Shown: positions 27,364 to 36,618, counted from the first letter of the stretch. The stretch: 64,000 bases of DNA from Bacteroidota bacterium (GCA_023432985.1 JAEZEQ010000040.1:10198-74197); one strand, 5' to 3'. The notes: generated by a model not told the origin, from the letters alone. Numbers and translations: made by a program.

Positions 27364-27969
27364 TTATTTCACTGACATACGAAATAGTTCGCGCCCTTCC
27401 AATCTTCCGACCAAAAGGTCATTTAGTTGCACCTTAGCCACGCCTGCAGGCGTTCCTGTATAAATCAAATCGCCCACCTTTAAGGTGATAAAACGGCTGA
27501 CATAACTAACCAGGCTGTCTATATCAAAGATCATAAGATCCGAACTTCCTTTCTGAACGCATATTCCATTCTTTTCCAACTCAAAATGAATGGGAAAAGA
27601 GAGGGATGAAATGGGAATAAAAGTACCAATAACGGCAGATCCGTCGAAGCTTTTGGCTTTTTCCCAAGGCAGTCCCTTTTCTTTCAGGCGGTTTTGCACA
27701 TCGCGCGCCGTGAAATCGATACCCACTGAAATTTCGGAATAATAATTTCGGGCAAATTCCTTTTCGATATGCTTTCCGGCCTTCGAAATTTTCACGACCA
27801 ATTCGATTTCATGTTGTACATTATCCGAAAAATCGGGCAGATAAAAACTGTCGCCCGGCCTCAGTAATGCCGTATCGGGCTTCATAAACACAACCGGTTC
27901 TTCGGCTTGTTCGTTATTAAGTTCTTTCACATGATCGGCATAATTTCTGCCTATACAGATAATTTTCAT
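27364..27969 (-). CDS. Fumarylacetoacetate hydrolase family protein
   Basis: A 201-residue FAH-fold hydrolase/isomerase. It opens with CIGRNYADHVKEL, holds the metal-binding EIELVVKI near 70, the GIDFTARDVQ segment and the AKSFDGSAVIG and GDLIYTGTPAGV motifs. Relatives cleave carbon-carbon bonds of beta-diketo acids or decarboxylate oxaloacetate; the exact substrate cannot be read. The ATG at 27969 is preferred to an in-frame GTG at 27975. It follows an ABC permease by 12 nt on the same strand. Confidence 0.88.
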   Translation of the reverse strand: MKIICIGRNYADHVKELNNEQAEEPVVFMKPDTALLRPGDSFYLPDFSDNVQHEIELVVKISKAGKHIEKEFARNYYSEISVGIDFTARDVQNRLKEKGLPWEKAKSFDGSAVIGTFIPISSLSFPIHFELEKNGICVQKGSSDLMIFDIDSLVSYVSRFITLKVGDLIYTGTPAGVAKVQLNDLLVGRLEGRELFRMSVK

Positions 27970-27981
27970 ATACACTTTAAA

Positions 27982-29223
27982 TTATTCGTGGCGTAAGGCT
28001 TCTACAGGGTTTAATCGGGAAGCGCGTATAGCAGGGTATGCTCCGGCGGTAACACCCACCACAAAACATAAAATAACGGCGAGTGTCATCCATAACCAGG
28101 GCACAACAAAGCTGCCACCTATAATCAGCGCCACCAGGTTACCTATGATCAATCCGAAAAATATCCCCATTAATCCGCCCATTTGGCAAATCAAAATACT
28201 TTCGATCAAAAACTGCATGGCAATATGTTGCTTTGTAGCTCCTATAGCCATACGTACACCTATTTCTCTGGTTCTTTCATTCACCGAAACCAGCAAAATA
28301 TTTATAAGTCCGGTCAATGCACCCAAAATAGTTACCATACCTATAACCAATGCACCCAGGGCCATAATATCGGTCAGACTGGAAATCTGGTTGATCAGGC
28401 CGTCACTTCTTTCAAAATCAAAATCATCATCTTCGCTTACTTTCAATTTTCGAATAGAACGAAATACACCTTTAGCTTCCCCGATGGCAATATCCATAAA
28501 GGCTATATCTGCAACCTTGACTTGAATTTTATAAGAAGTATTTCCCGATGCAAAAAAGGCTCTATAATTTCCTAAAGGGATAATAACCTCACGGTCTCTA
28601 CCTCCACCGAATCCGGATCCGGATTTTTCGAGTACGCCCACTACCAAATAGGATCGGGATCCAAGCATCACACTTTTATTCAGGGCCTGATTTATATTTC
28701 CAAATAAATTTTCGGCCGTTTCTCCACCCAAAATAATCACCCCCGAAGCCGTTTGCATTTCATTCACCGAAAAAGAACGTCCCCCCGCTAATTTCCTGCC
28801 CGAGACCTCGAGATAATTTTCATCTCCGGCCCAAACGGTAATATTAGGCTGAGTTTTAACGCCCATATATTGCAAAACAGCAGTGGAGGTAACCTGCGTA
28901 GATACCGAAACCAAAGCCGGATAGGTATATCTTTCCTTAAACAAACGGGCATCATCCCATTTGATTTCGGGTCTGTCTTCTTTGGCACGCACACCACCAC
29001 GATGCTGTACGCCCGACCTCTGATTCACCAGCGTAAAGGTATTGGCACCGAGCGAACCAAAACTGGAATTTAAATTCTGTTCCAGCGCATCAATCGACGT
29101 AAGCATACCCACCAAACTCATAATACCAAAAGCAATAATAAGTACGGTCAACAGCGTACGCACAAATTGCCCTTTGATTGAGTTAATCGCAATTATTAAA
29201 TTTTCTCTTAATACAGCATTCAT
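27982..29223 (-). CDS. MacB/FtsX-type ABC transporter permease
   Basis: A 413-residue permease with one N-terminal helix (about 22-45), a large periplasmic MacB_PCD domain (about 50-265) and three C-terminal helices forming an FtsX domain (about 285-400, with the NERTREIGVRMAIGATK cytoplasmic loop). Such permeases drive mechanical transmission or export of lipoproteins, peptides or macrolides with a MacB-type ATPase. No ATPase lies next to it; the one at 30376 is in another operon. A TAAATTTG box lies 21 nt before the ATG. Confidence 0.9.
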   Translation of the reverse strand: MNAVLRENLIIAINSIKGQFVRTLLTVLIIAFGIMSLVGMLTSIDALEQNLNSSFGSLGANTFTLVNQRSGVQHRGGVRAKEDRPEIKWDDARLFKERYTYPALVSVSTQVTSTAVLQYMGVKTQPNITVWAGDENYLEVSGRKLAGGRSFSVNEMQTASGVIILGGETAENLFGNINQALNKSVMLGSRSYLVVGVLEKSGSGFGGGRDREVIIPLGNYRAFFASGNTSYKIQVKVADIAFMDIAIGEAKGVFRSIRKLKVSEDDDFDFERSDGLINQISSLTDIMALGALVIGMVTILGALTGLINILLVSVNERTREIGVRMAIGATKQHIAMQFLIESILICQMGGLMGIFFGLIIGNLVALIIGGSFVVPWLWMTLAVILCFVVGVTAGAYPAIRASRLNPVEALRHE

Positions 29224-29243
29224 TGCGCATCTAAGGTAAGAAG

Positions 29244-29251
29244 CAAATTTA
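29244..29251 (-). promoter_or_regulatory. Candidate -7 box of the ABC permease gene
   Basis: On the minus strand TAAATTTG, exact TAnnTTTG, with the G 21 nt before the ATG at 29223. Confidence 0.45.
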
Positions 29252-29292
29252 TAATTAGAGGTCGAATTAGACGAAAATATGCGAATTTGCGA

Positions 29293-30363
29293 CTATTCAT
29301 CCAATTTCACCTTAAGAATAAATCCTTCGAAAATTTGAGATATATAGAGATATGACCCGTGTTTTAGAGCCGTAGAGGCCGTACTGATATGGGCTCCAGA
29401 ATCGGAATATACTACGCGTACGGCATGTGTTTTTTTATGAATAGCATAGACTACGGAGGGAGATTCTTTTTTGGCATTTCGGGCGTGACCAATAAACTTA
29501 AAGGGCTTAATATGTGCAGTAACAAGCACCTCTTCTCCGGCATCTATCAAATTATCGCCCCCTGGAATGCGAGCCACTTCCACCGGTTTTGCCGATAAAT
29601 CGCCCTTTGGAAAACAGAAAACACGATGCTGACGAACCGTTGATACCCAAAGGTCTGAATCGACCTCCAGAACCCCATTGGGATAGGCCATTTTATAGTC
29701 GGAAACAGCTTGTATTTTCCCATTCGAAAATTTACCCGCCCAGCCCGATTTCATTTTCCATATAGCTTCGCCCATTCGCCCATTTCGACTAAAATCGTTG
29801 CTCCAATATAAAACCTCACCCTTCCCTACACAAACATCATTAGCCGTAGTAAATGGCGCTTTAGCTCCCAAAAACAATGTATCTGTTTCGAAAGAATTGT
29901 CCCCGGCGAAGCGGTAATAATTACCCGAAAAATCATAATATAATTCTTCCACCCATTCCAATGCCGAGCCGTTCCACCTATACTTTAGTATAGATTGTCT
30001 TTCATTCCCTTTAATATTGCGGTGATTTACCACATATAGATACATATTTCCATCGACATAATTCAGGTCTATGCCGTGAGGTGCAAAATGAAAAGGAGTT
30101 TCCGGTTCGCCTATTCTGGGAATAATATAAGCTGAATCCTTCTCCAAATCCACACCCCATATTTCGGCATGCGGAGCTAATTCGGCCCGTCGCTGACTAC
30201 AAGAGACAATAAGGCGATTTCGTCCCTTAAAAGTATCCAGGGCTATATCCTCGGGTCCGGGTCCAACCGGCAGTCTATGCGATACATAAGGCGTATAAGG
30301 TGGTACCGTATAGCAGGAATATAATCCCATTATAGCGATGAAAAACCAGAAAATATTTTTCAT
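29293..30363 (-). CDS. Paraoxonase/arylesterase-like lipoprotein
   Basis: A 356-residue lipoprotein (lipobox GLYSC, Cys 17) with a six-bladed propeller fold. It keeps the calcium-site residues of the paraoxonase family in order: PEDIALD (E38, D39), TANDVCVG (N175, D176), YPNGVLE (N229) and GGDNLID (D270, N271), plus APHGIDL with the His that sits by the active site. Paraoxonases hydrolyse lactones and aryl esters. Substrate here is unknown; a lactonase that acts on quorum-type or sugar lactones at the cell surface is inference. It is the last gene of the lpxC/fabZ - lpxA - ABC ATPase run, 12 nt after the ATPase gene. Confidence 0.75.
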   Translation of the reverse strand: MKNIFWFFIAIMGLYSCYTVPPYTPYVSHRLPVGPGPEDIALDTFKGRNRLIVSCSQRRAELAPHAEIWGVDLEKDSAYIIPRIGEPETPFHFAPHGIDLNYVDGNMYLYVVNHRNIKGNERQSILKYRWNGSALEWVEELYYDFSGNYYRFAGDNSFETDTLFLGAKAPFTTANDVCVGKGEVLYWSNDFSRNGRMGEAIWKMKSGWAGKFSNGKIQAVSDYKMAYPNGVLEVDSDLWVSTVRQHRVFCFPKGDLSAKPVEVARIPGGDNLIDAGEEVLVTAHIKPFKFIGHARNAKKESPSVVYAIHKKTHAVRVVYSDSGAHISTASTALKHGSYLYISQIFEGFILKVKLDE

Positions 30364-30375
30364 AAAAAATTAGAT

Positions 30376-31002
30376 TTATATCCGATCCAGGTCCAGGGTA
30401 TGCGTACAGAAAAAATGCTCTTCGGGCAGATTATTGCTGCATACAATCCACGTTGCTGGGAATTGCATACGGCGTTCCACCAATTCGCGATAAAAAGCTT
30501 TACCGTCGGCGTCGAGGTTGCTGCACGGTTCATCCAAAAAAATACATTCCGATTCTACACAGAGGCAAAGGAGTAATTTTGCTTTTTGTTTCATTCCGGA
30601 CGAAAGTTGCCCCAGGGGCCTGTGCATGGCTATATCGAGCTTAGAACGGGTAATCCACGCATTAAATTCTTCCGGAGTAAACAACAATTTTTTGAATCGA
30701 AAATGAAATTCTATTTGTTCGGCCAAGGTAAAATCCGCAATCAAATCGGTATAAGGTGTAGTGATAGAAATATGCGAATAAACCCTTGAAGCATCAAGAG
30801 TTTGTCCGTTCAATAAATGAAAATCAATACGGCCTTTATCGGGTGTAATAAAAGCGGCCAGCATTTGCATAAGGGTACTTTTACCTTTGCCGTTGGAGCC
30901 TGCTATATGCCATTTTTCTCCGGATTGAATACGTAAAGAAAAATCACGAAGGACAACTGTATTCCCGTAACGTTTGGCAATATGGGCGCTTTCAATTTGC
31001 AT
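30376..31002 (-). CDS. ABC transporter ATP-binding protein
   Basis: A 208-residue ATPase. Walker A GSNGKGKST (35-43), the signature LSSGMKQK near 132 and Walker B CIFLDEP mark a functional ABC protein; the short length fits a single-domain cytosolic subunit. Its transported substrate is unknown and no permease is adjacent. It starts 3 nt beyond the end of lpxA, so it is co-transcribed with lipid A synthesis, an arrangement seen in other Bacteroidota. Confidence 0.88.
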   Translation of the reverse strand: MQIESAHIAKRYGNTVVLRDFSLRIQSGEKWHIAGSNGKGKSTLMQMLAAFITPDKGRIDFHLLNGQTLDASRVYSHISITTPYTDLIADFTLAEQIEFHFRFKKLLFTPEEFNAWITRSKLDIAMHRPLGQLSSGMKQKAKLLLCLCVESECIFLDEPCSNLDADGKAFYRELVERRMQFPATWIVCSNNLPEEHFFCTHTLDLDRI

Positions 31003-31005
31003 GCT

Positions 31006-31800
31006 TTATTCGGTGCCGTTATCGGAACCGCCTCTTTTCATAATACCCTTTTTACTGCGCGAAATAAACAATAAAATCTCATCCCTTTCGGTGGTTGGCT
31101 TCATCTCGGTTTCTATAATTTCGAGGGCCTGACTCAAATTATTATTGCGCAAATAAATGGTGCGATAAATATCTTGAATTTCGTTTATTTTTTCCGAACT
31201 CAATCCCCTTCTTCGCAGACCAACCGAATTAATACCCATATAGGTAATCGGTTCATGTGCCGCTTTCACATAAGGCGGAATATCCTTGCGTACGAGAGAG
31301 CCGCCTGCAATATAGGCATGTTGGCCTATATGAATAAACTGTTGCACCGCAGTTAAGCCTCCAATATTGGCATAATCTCCGATTACAATATGGCCGGCCA
31401 GGGTTACTCCGTTTGCCAAGATGCAATGATTACCGACTATGCAATCGTGTGCAATATGACAATAGGCCATGATTAGGCAATGTGAACCCACTACCGTTTT
31501 CCATTTATCGGCAGTGCCTTTATTAATGGTTACAAACTCTCGTATGGTCGTATAATCACCAATTTCGACCGTAGTTTCTTCTCCTTGATATTTTAAATCC
31601 TGAGGAATAGCAGAAATAACAGCACCCGGAAAAATTTTGCAGTTTTTTCCGATTTTAGCGCCTTCCATAATGGTAACACTACTTCCTATCCACGTACCTT
31701 CGCCAATTTCAACATTCTTGTGAATCACCGAAAAAGGATCAATCGTAACATTAGGGCCAATTTTTGCAGAGGGGTCAATGAATGATAATGGTTGTATCAT
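31006..31800 (-). CDS. lpxA: LpxA, UDP-GlcNAc acyltransferase
   Basis: A 264-residue left-handed beta-helix enzyme that adds the first 3-hydroxyacyl chain to UDP-GlcNAc in lipid A synthesis. Hexapeptide repeats fill residues 5-190; the catalytic His is in MAYCHIAHDC (His 118); a C-terminal helical bundle (about 195-255) is present. It lies 4 nt downstream of lpxC/fabZ. Confidence 0.96.
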   Translation of the reverse strand: MIQPLSFIDPSAKIGPNVTIDPFSVIHKNVEIGEGTWIGSSVTIMEGAKIGKNCKIFPGAVISAIPQDLKYQGEETTVEIGDYTTIREFVTINKGTADKWKTVVGSHCLIMAYCHIAHDCIVGNHCILANGVTLAGHIVIGDYANIGGLTAVQQFIHIGQHAYIAGGSLVRKDIPPYVKAAHEPITYMGINSVGLRRRGLSSEKINEIQDIYRTIYLRNNNLSQALEIIETEMKPTTERDEILLFISRSKKGIMKRGGSDNGTE

Positions 31801-31804
31801 GTAT

Positions 31805-33211
31805 TTAGTTCGTTTGTTCGTTTTTTACAATTTGAGCCATCATTTCGCCTTCCATAACCTCTTTTCCGTCTACATATCCTATCCCTTTCATATGGCAAAT
31901 ACCCCTGCGAATCGGAGTCACCAATTCCACAAAAAAGACAAGGGTATCGCCCGGAGAAACTTTACGCTTAAACTTCACATTATTTACTTTCATAAAATAA
32001 GGCGTATAATCGGCCGGATTATCGAGTGTATTCATAACCAAAATACCGCCAACCTGAGCTATAGCCTCAATCATCATTACGCCGGGCATAACAGGATTTT
32101 CGGGGAAATGGCCTGTGAAAAAAGGCTCATTCATGGTTACGTTTTTTACACCAACCACACGATCTTCGGTCATCTCTACTATTTTGTCGACCAAAAGAAA
32201 AGGATATCGATGGGGAAGAATTTTCAGAATATCATAAATGTCATACAAAGGCTTTTTATTCAAGTCTATATATGGCATTTGATTTTCATTTCTTCTCTTT
32301 TTTACTTCATTGGCAATCATTTTTGCAAAGGCAACATTAACCTTATGTCCGGGTTTGGTTGCAATTATATGGCCTTTGAGACGTATGCCGGCTAAAGCTA
32401 AATCGCCGATTACATCCAATAATTTATGTCTTGCCGGTTCGTTCGGGAAACGAAGCGGATCTGTATTGATCATCGTTCCTTCTTTTATCTCGTGATTGGT
32501 CAGATTGAATTGTTCGCGCAAGGTAGCCAGATTCTGAGCTTCAATCATTTTATCGCAAAAAACAATGGCATTACTTAAATCTCCTCCTTTAATCAGATTG
32601 TGATTGAGCAACATTTCCAATTCATGCAAAAAAGTAAAGGTCCGACATCGGGCTATCTCCTCCATATAATTGCCTTCCTGAAAATCGAAATGTGCATATT
32701 GAACGGGCAATGCTTTGGAATTGAAATCTACTATGGTAGTAATTTCATAACGGTCAGAAGGCAAGATTACCAGTTCAGACCCGGTTTCCTCGTCTTTGTA
32801 TCGTATGGGCTCCGTCACCACAAAATAGTCCCTTTCGGCAGCTTGTTCAACTTTTCCGGCCTCTGTAATCAGATCTGAAAAAGGTTTGGCACTGCCATCC
32901 AAAATGGGAATCTCCGGTCCGTCAAGTTCCACCAAAACATTATCCAACCCACAACCAATAAGTGCCGATAATGCATGTTCCACCGTGTGGATTTTTACAT
33001 CACCCATGCCTATGGTTGTGCCCCGCATAGTATCGGTAACCAATTCAGCTTTCGCTTTCACCTCCGGTTGCCCTTCCAGGTCTATACGCTTAAAAACTAT
33101 ACCCGAATTTTCGGGCAAGGGTTTAAATGTAAGTGTTACAGAAATGCCCGTATGCAAACCTTGTCCGCTTACAGAAACCGCATTCTTTAATGTATATTGT
33201 TTTTCGTTCAT
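31805..33211 (-). CDS. lpxC/fabZ: Bifunctional LpxC deacetylase / FabZ dehydratase
   Basis: A 468-residue fusion typical of Bacteroidota. Residues 1-300 are LpxC, the Zn enzyme that commits UDP-GlcNAc to lipid A: VEHALSALIG near 77 gives the zinc His, and ARHKLLDVIGDLAL near 232 gives the other His and Asp. Residues 315-468 are FabZ, the 3-hydroxyacyl-ACP dehydratase: LPHRYPFLLVDKI, then NEPFFTGHFPENPVMPG with the catalytic His, and the helix MMIEAIAQVGG with the Glu. The fusion joins the lipid A and fatty acid branches that share 3-hydroxyacyl-ACP. First gene of the lipid A operon. No truncation is seen. Confidence 0.97.
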   Translation of the reverse strand: MNEKQYTLKNAVSVSGQGLHTGISVTLTFKPLPENSGIVFKRIDLEGQPEVKAKAELVTDTMRGTTIGMGDVKIHTVEHALSALIGCGLDNVLVELDGPEIPILDGSAKPFSDLITEAGKVEQAAERDYFVVTEPIRYKDEETGSELVILPSDRYEITTIVDFNSKALPVQYAHFDFQEGNYMEEIARCRTFTFLHELEMLLNHNLIKGGDLSNAIVFCDKMIEAQNLATLREQFNLTNHEIKEGTMINTDPLRFPNEPARHKLLDVIGDLALAGIRLKGHIIATKPGHKVNVAFAKMIANEVKKRRNENQMPYIDLNKKPLYDIYDILKILPHRYPFLLVDKIVEMTEDRVVGVKNVTMNEPFFTGHFPENPVMPGVMMIEAIAQVGGILVMNTLDNPADYTPYFMKVNNVKFKRKVSPGDTLVFFVELVTPIRRGICHMKGIGYVDGKEVMEGEMMAQIVKNEQTN

Positions 33212-33217
33212 TTTTTA

Positions 33218-33225
33218 CAAAATAA
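33218..33225 (-). promoter_or_regulatory. Candidate -7 box of the lipid A operon, 7 nt before the ATG
   Basis: On the minus strand TTATTTTG, one base off TAnnTTTG; the G is 7 nt from the ATG at 33211. Confidence 0.4.
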
Positions 33226-33288
33226 TCCGCAATCTTACTAAGAATTTTTCAGAGTGTCACAAATTTTCGTCAATTCGCACTCAGCCAG

Positions 33289-33933
33289 CTACTTACGCCT
33301 CAACAACATGAGTCCGTCACGCACCGGCAAAAGCAGGGGCTCGAAACGAGAATCTGCATGCACCGTTTCATTAAACAAATGGATGGCTGCTGTGTCTTTA
33401 TCTTTCGCTCTCTCTTTTTCATCCAAAACTTTTCCACTCCACAATACATTATCGGCGATTATTAATCCCCCTTTTTTCATGCGATCTGCCACCAAATGAA
33501 AATAGTGTACATAATTCTGTTTATCGGCATCAATAAAAACCAAGTCCGGATTGCCGTTAATTTGAGGAATAATATCGATTGCATTCCCAAAATGCAGGGT
33601 GATTTTATCTTGCATACCTGCTTTTTCTATAAAAGTACGTATGCGCTTTTCTTGTTCGGGATTGATATCAATACTGTGTAAATGTCCGTCCGGCGCTAAT
33701 CCTTCTGCCAAACATAAGGCAGAATATCCGGTATAGGTACCGATTTCGAGTACAAATTCAGGTTGCAATATTCTACTTAAAAATGCCAATAATCTACCCT
33801 GAAAATGACCGCTAAGCATGCGGGGAGACATGACTTTGGCATGAGTTTCTCGGTTTAATTCGGCCAAATAAGCCGGTTCTTTTTCGCTAAACTGATCGGC
33901 ATACATTTGCAATGCCTCGGGTAAAAATTCCAT
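33289..33933 (-). CDS. SAM-dependent O-methyltransferase (caffeoyl-CoA OMT-like)
   Basis: A 214-residue methyltransferase of the catechol/caffeoyl-CoA O-methyltransferase type. Motif I is LEIGTYTGYSALCLAEGL (about 65-82), followed by the acidic strand HSIDINPEQ, DLVFIDADKQNY with the metal-binding Asp-x-Asp, and IADNVLWSGKV with the Asp-Asn pair that completes the divalent-metal site. Natural substrate unknown. The ATG directly follows the TAG stop of rdgB with no gap. Confidence 0.9.
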   Translation of the reverse strand: MEFLPEALQMYADQFSEKEPAYLAELNRETHAKVMSPRMLSGHFQGRLLAFLSRILQPEFVLEIGTYTGYSALCLAEGLAPDGHLHSIDINPEQEKRIRTFIEKAGMQDKITLHFGNAIDIIPQINGNPDLVFIDADKQNYVHYFHLVADRMKKGGLIIADNVLWSGKVLDEKERAKDKDTAAIHLFNETVHADSRFEPLLLPVRDGLMLLRRK

Positions 33934-34530
33934 CTATTTTGTATTTAATATATAATTTAAAAACTTTCTCATGGCAACACTGCGGTGACTAATCCTGTTT
34001 TTTTCATCTGCATTCATTTCGGCAAATGCCCGGTTCATTCCTTTGGGTAAAAAAATCGGGTCGTAACCAAAACCGTTTTGCCCCCGTTTCTCCCTTAAGA
34101 TTTCTCCGGATATTTCTCCTATAAACAATTGCGATTCTCCATCACAAACAAAAGCGAGCACGGTTTTAAAACATGCATCTCTTTCATTCACTCCTTCCAA
34201 TTCGGATAAAAGCTTTTGGATATTGGCCTCGGCATCATTATGCGGACCGGCATAACGCGCACTAAAAACGCCGGGACTGCCACCCAGAAAATCTACTTCT
34301 AATCCGGAATCATCCGCAAGAACGCATTTTCCCGTTTTTTCATATACATACATCGCTTTTTCGATTGCATTTTCTTCCATCGATTCATGCGTCTCGGGCA
34401 GCTCCTCAAAAATCTCAAGATCATCCAGGGTTATTATCTTGATGGGACTATCCCCCAGAACGGCTCTCAACTCAATCGCCTTTTTAGGATTGTGTGTGGC
34501 TAAAACAATTTCACTGATTTCTTTCTTCAT
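33934..34530 (-). CDS. rdgB: RdgB/HAM1 non-canonical purine NTP pyrophosphatase
   Basis: A 198-residue housecleaning enzyme that removes dITP and XTP from the nucleotide pool. Signature motifs are LATHNPKKAIEL near the start, VLADDSGLEVDFLGGSPGV with the DDSG acidic catalytic motif, SARYAG, and GYDPIFLP. ATG 34530 is taken as the start; an in-frame TTG at 34539 lies in the -7 box. It is the first gene of a two-gene unit with the methyltransferase, and is divergent from the porin gene with only 82 bp between the starts. Confidence 0.95.
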   Translation of the reverse strand: MKKEISEIVLATHNPKKAIELRAVLGDSPIKIITLDDLEIFEELPETHESMEENAIEKAMYVYEKTGKCVLADDSGLEVDFLGGSPGVFSARYAGPHNDAEANIQKLLSELEGVNERDACFKTVLAFVCDGESQLFIGEISGEILREKRGQNGFGYDPIFLPKGMNRAFAEMNADEKNRISHRSVAMRKFLNYILNTK

Positions 34531-34536
34531 CGCACA

Positions 34537-34544
34537 CAAAAATA
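34537..34544 (-). promoter_or_regulatory. -7 box of rdgB, 7 nt before the ATG
   Basis: On the minus strand TATTTTTG exactly fits TAnnTTTG; its G is 7 nt before the ATG. A TTG lies 16 nt upstream of the box (in AGTTGAAAACGG), fitting a -33 element. Confidence 0.65.
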
Positions 34545-34576
34545 CATATTAATCCGTTTTCAACTGCGAAAACAAC

Positions 34577-34606
34577 TTGTTGATTCAGAAACAAAATGTA
34601 CTTTTG
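34577..34606 (+). promoter_or_regulatory. Porin promoter: TTGTTG -33 and TACTTTTG -7
   Basis: TTGTTG (34577-34582), a 16-bp spacer and TACTTTTG (34599-34606), the full Bacteroidota consensus. The G is 7 nt before the TTG start at 34613, so the mRNA should be leaderless. It faces the rdgB promoter, the two -33 regions almost touching. Confidence 0.7.
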
Positions 34607-34612
34607 CAGGCA

Positions 34613-36565
34613 TTGAAAAGGCTAATTTTCATATATTTCTTAGGACTTTGGACAATGTCGGCACATGCACAAACATTGACCAAGAAAGACAGTTTACGCA
34701 TTTTACGTGATACGGCCGAAATGTATATATTGTCTACCTATCACCTCTATGTATTGGGAGAAGAAAAACTAAACAAGAGAGATAGCAGCTTAAAAAATGC
34801 CCATTTATACTATCAGGCACAGGAGGCTTTTCAGTATCCGGCTTCCGATAATCCAGGGCGCCCCGTATATCCCATTTTCTTCAGACCCGATAGCAGTATA
34901 GGCTTTTCTTTAGGTAAAGAAAATTTGGCTTATTACCGATATAACGGACGCAATGCACGCTTATTTAAAACCCTGAGACCCTATAGCGATATTGCATATA
35001 ATTTTGCCAATACGGGTATAGCAAAAGAAAATAAAAGACTCGAACAAATTCTGGAAGTAGTGCATACCCAACGTGTATCGAAAAGTGTGCAATTGGGATT
35101 GGATTTTCGGCGCATCACGGCAACGGGGTTCTACAATCATATGTGGGCCGGACATACTAATTTACGCGTATTTGGGACTTATTTTTCGCCCAAAAATACC
35201 TATATCTTAGCCTCCAGTTTTTCATTCAACAACAGTAAATTATTCGAAAATGGGGGATTGGCTCCCGAGGTCGATTTTGCACAAAGTGTAGAAAATACAG
35301 GTAGCGGAACCATAGATTTGGTGCGTAGGGAACAATATGCAACCCGACTTTTGAGTGCGGTAAACGAAGGACAAAATTACGATTTGGATATATTCCAGGC
35401 TTTTAACATCGGAAATAAGAGTTTTAGAAAAGACACAAACAGCGCGGAAGTCAGCATTCCCCTTTTCCGAATCGGGAATCGCTTTATTTTCCAAACAGAA
35501 AGATATAGGTATATAGATACCACGCATAGTGAAGATCAATTCTACAATGCCTATAATTTCGACACCAGTCGCACTTTCTACAGAGTCTATCATCAAAATT
35601 TCGGAGGCGAACTTTCATTTTCCTTTTTTCCATGGCGCAATAAAGGCAGCTTCAATACCATTTCGGCCGGAATTAAAGCCGCATATCTCGATGTATTGCA
35701 GGATAGTTTTTTCACCCAAACATACAATACCCAAATCTTCTCTCAATTCGATTTTCAATTTGCAGAAAGATTGCGCTTAAAAGGTAGGGTCGACTATTTT
35801 CTTTTGGGTTATAATAGAAATGATTTACAAATTGAGGCGGATGTAGATTTAAATTTTGGTCGAAAAGACAAAGCCAAATGGATGATTTTGAAACCCCATT
35901 TCCAATTTCGCCTGGCCGAACCAAGCTTTTTACAAAGCCAAACATACAGCAATCTCTTCATATGGAATCAGGATTTTGCCAAAGTCAGAACCCTGCAACT
36001 GGGCTTAAAAATCCACTTCCCTACCCTGCATCTAACTCTTGGCGGACAAGCTTATACATTGGGTAATTATGTCTATTACGACAGTCTGGCCTTTTCCCGC
36101 CAATCACCAAATGCCGTTTCGGGCTATGCCGCATGGATAAAACATGAACTGACCTTTGCCAAACATTTTCACTGGAATAATCTGGTCGTACATCAAAAAA
36201 GCGATCGGGATATTATTCGCATGCCTCCTCTATATCTGAGAAGCAATTTCTATTACGAAAATAAATTATTCAAAAAACGATTATTATTACAGGTTGGCTT
36301 CGATGTATATTATGCCATGAAACATAAAGGCTATGCCTATATGCCGGCAAGCGGAGTTTGGCATTTACAGAACAGCGCCTATGTAGGCAATTACCCATAT
36401 ATAGATGTAAATATTTCTATACGCATAAAAAGATTTAAAGCCTTTTTTGTCGTCAATCACGTCAATCAAGGCTTCCCCTCCAAGGCAGAATATTTTATTG
36501 CTCCCGGTTACCCCACAGCCGACAGACAATTTAGGGTGGGAGCCAGTTGGGGACTATTCAACTAA
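34613..36565 (+). CDS. Putative porin (Bacteroidota outer membrane beta-barrel)
   Basis: A 650-residue outer membrane protein. The signal peptide MKRLIFIYFLGLWTMSAHAQ fits a start at TTG 34613; a longer reading from 34577 would put the -33 box inside the gene and lose the signal peptide shape. The rest has many amphipathic strands, ending in the aromatic pattern RQFRVGASWGLFN, as in barrels whose C-terminal strand is read by the BAM complex. Family cues (FRRITATGFYNHMWAGH, then RLLSAVNEGQNYDLD) fit the Bacteroidota putative porin family (PF14121 type). Pore selectivity is unknown. It is transcribed from a strong leaderless promoter and followed by fabI. Confidence 0.8.
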   Translation: MKRLIFIYFLGLWTMSAHAQTLTKKDSLRILRDTAEMYILSTYHLYVLGEEKLNKRDSSLKNAHLYYQAQEAFQYPASDNPGRPVYPIFFRPDSSIGFSLGKENLAYYRYNGRNARLFKTLRPYSDIAYNFANTGIAKENKRLEQILEVVHTQRVSKSVQLGLDFRRITATGFYNHMWAGHTNLRVFGTYFSPKNTYILASSFSFNNSKLFENGGLAPEVDFAQSVENTGSGTIDLVRREQYATRLLSAVNEGQNYDLDIFQAFNIGNKSFRKDTNSAEVSIPLFRIGNRFIFQTERYRYIDTTHSEDQFYNAYNFDTSRTFYRVYHQNFGGELSFSFFPWRNKGSFNTISAGIKAAYLDVLQDSFFTQTYNTQIFSQFDFQFAERLRLKGRVDYFLLGYNRNDLQIEADVDLNFGRKDKAKWMILKPHFQFRLAEPSFLQSQTYSNLFIWNQDFAKVRTLQLGLKIHFPTLHLTLGGQAYTLGNYVYYDSLAFSRQSPNAVSGYAAWIKHELTFAKHFHWNNLVVHQKSDRDIIRMPPLYLRSNFYYENKLFKKRLLLQVGFDVYYAMKHKGYAYMPASGVWHLQNSAYVGNYPYIDVNISIRIKRFKAFFVVNHVNQGFPSKAEYFIAPGYPTADRQFRVGASWGLFN

Positions 36566-36592
36566 TGGCAATTTCGGATAGAAAAATTTAAT

Positions 36593-36600
36593 TAATTTTG
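36593..36600 (+). promoter_or_regulatory. -7 box of fabI
   Basis: TAATTTTG is an exact TAnnTTTG match, 19 nt before the ATG at 36619. The in-frame TTG at 36598 is part of this box and should not be the start. Confidence 0.6.
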
Positions 36601-36618
36601 TACTACAAATCAAACATT

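Noticed and set aside
27364..31002. ABC permease at 27982 and ATPase at 30376 as one transporter
   Set aside because: They are in separate units with a lipoprotein gene and a promoter between them, and the ATPase belongs to the lpx operon.
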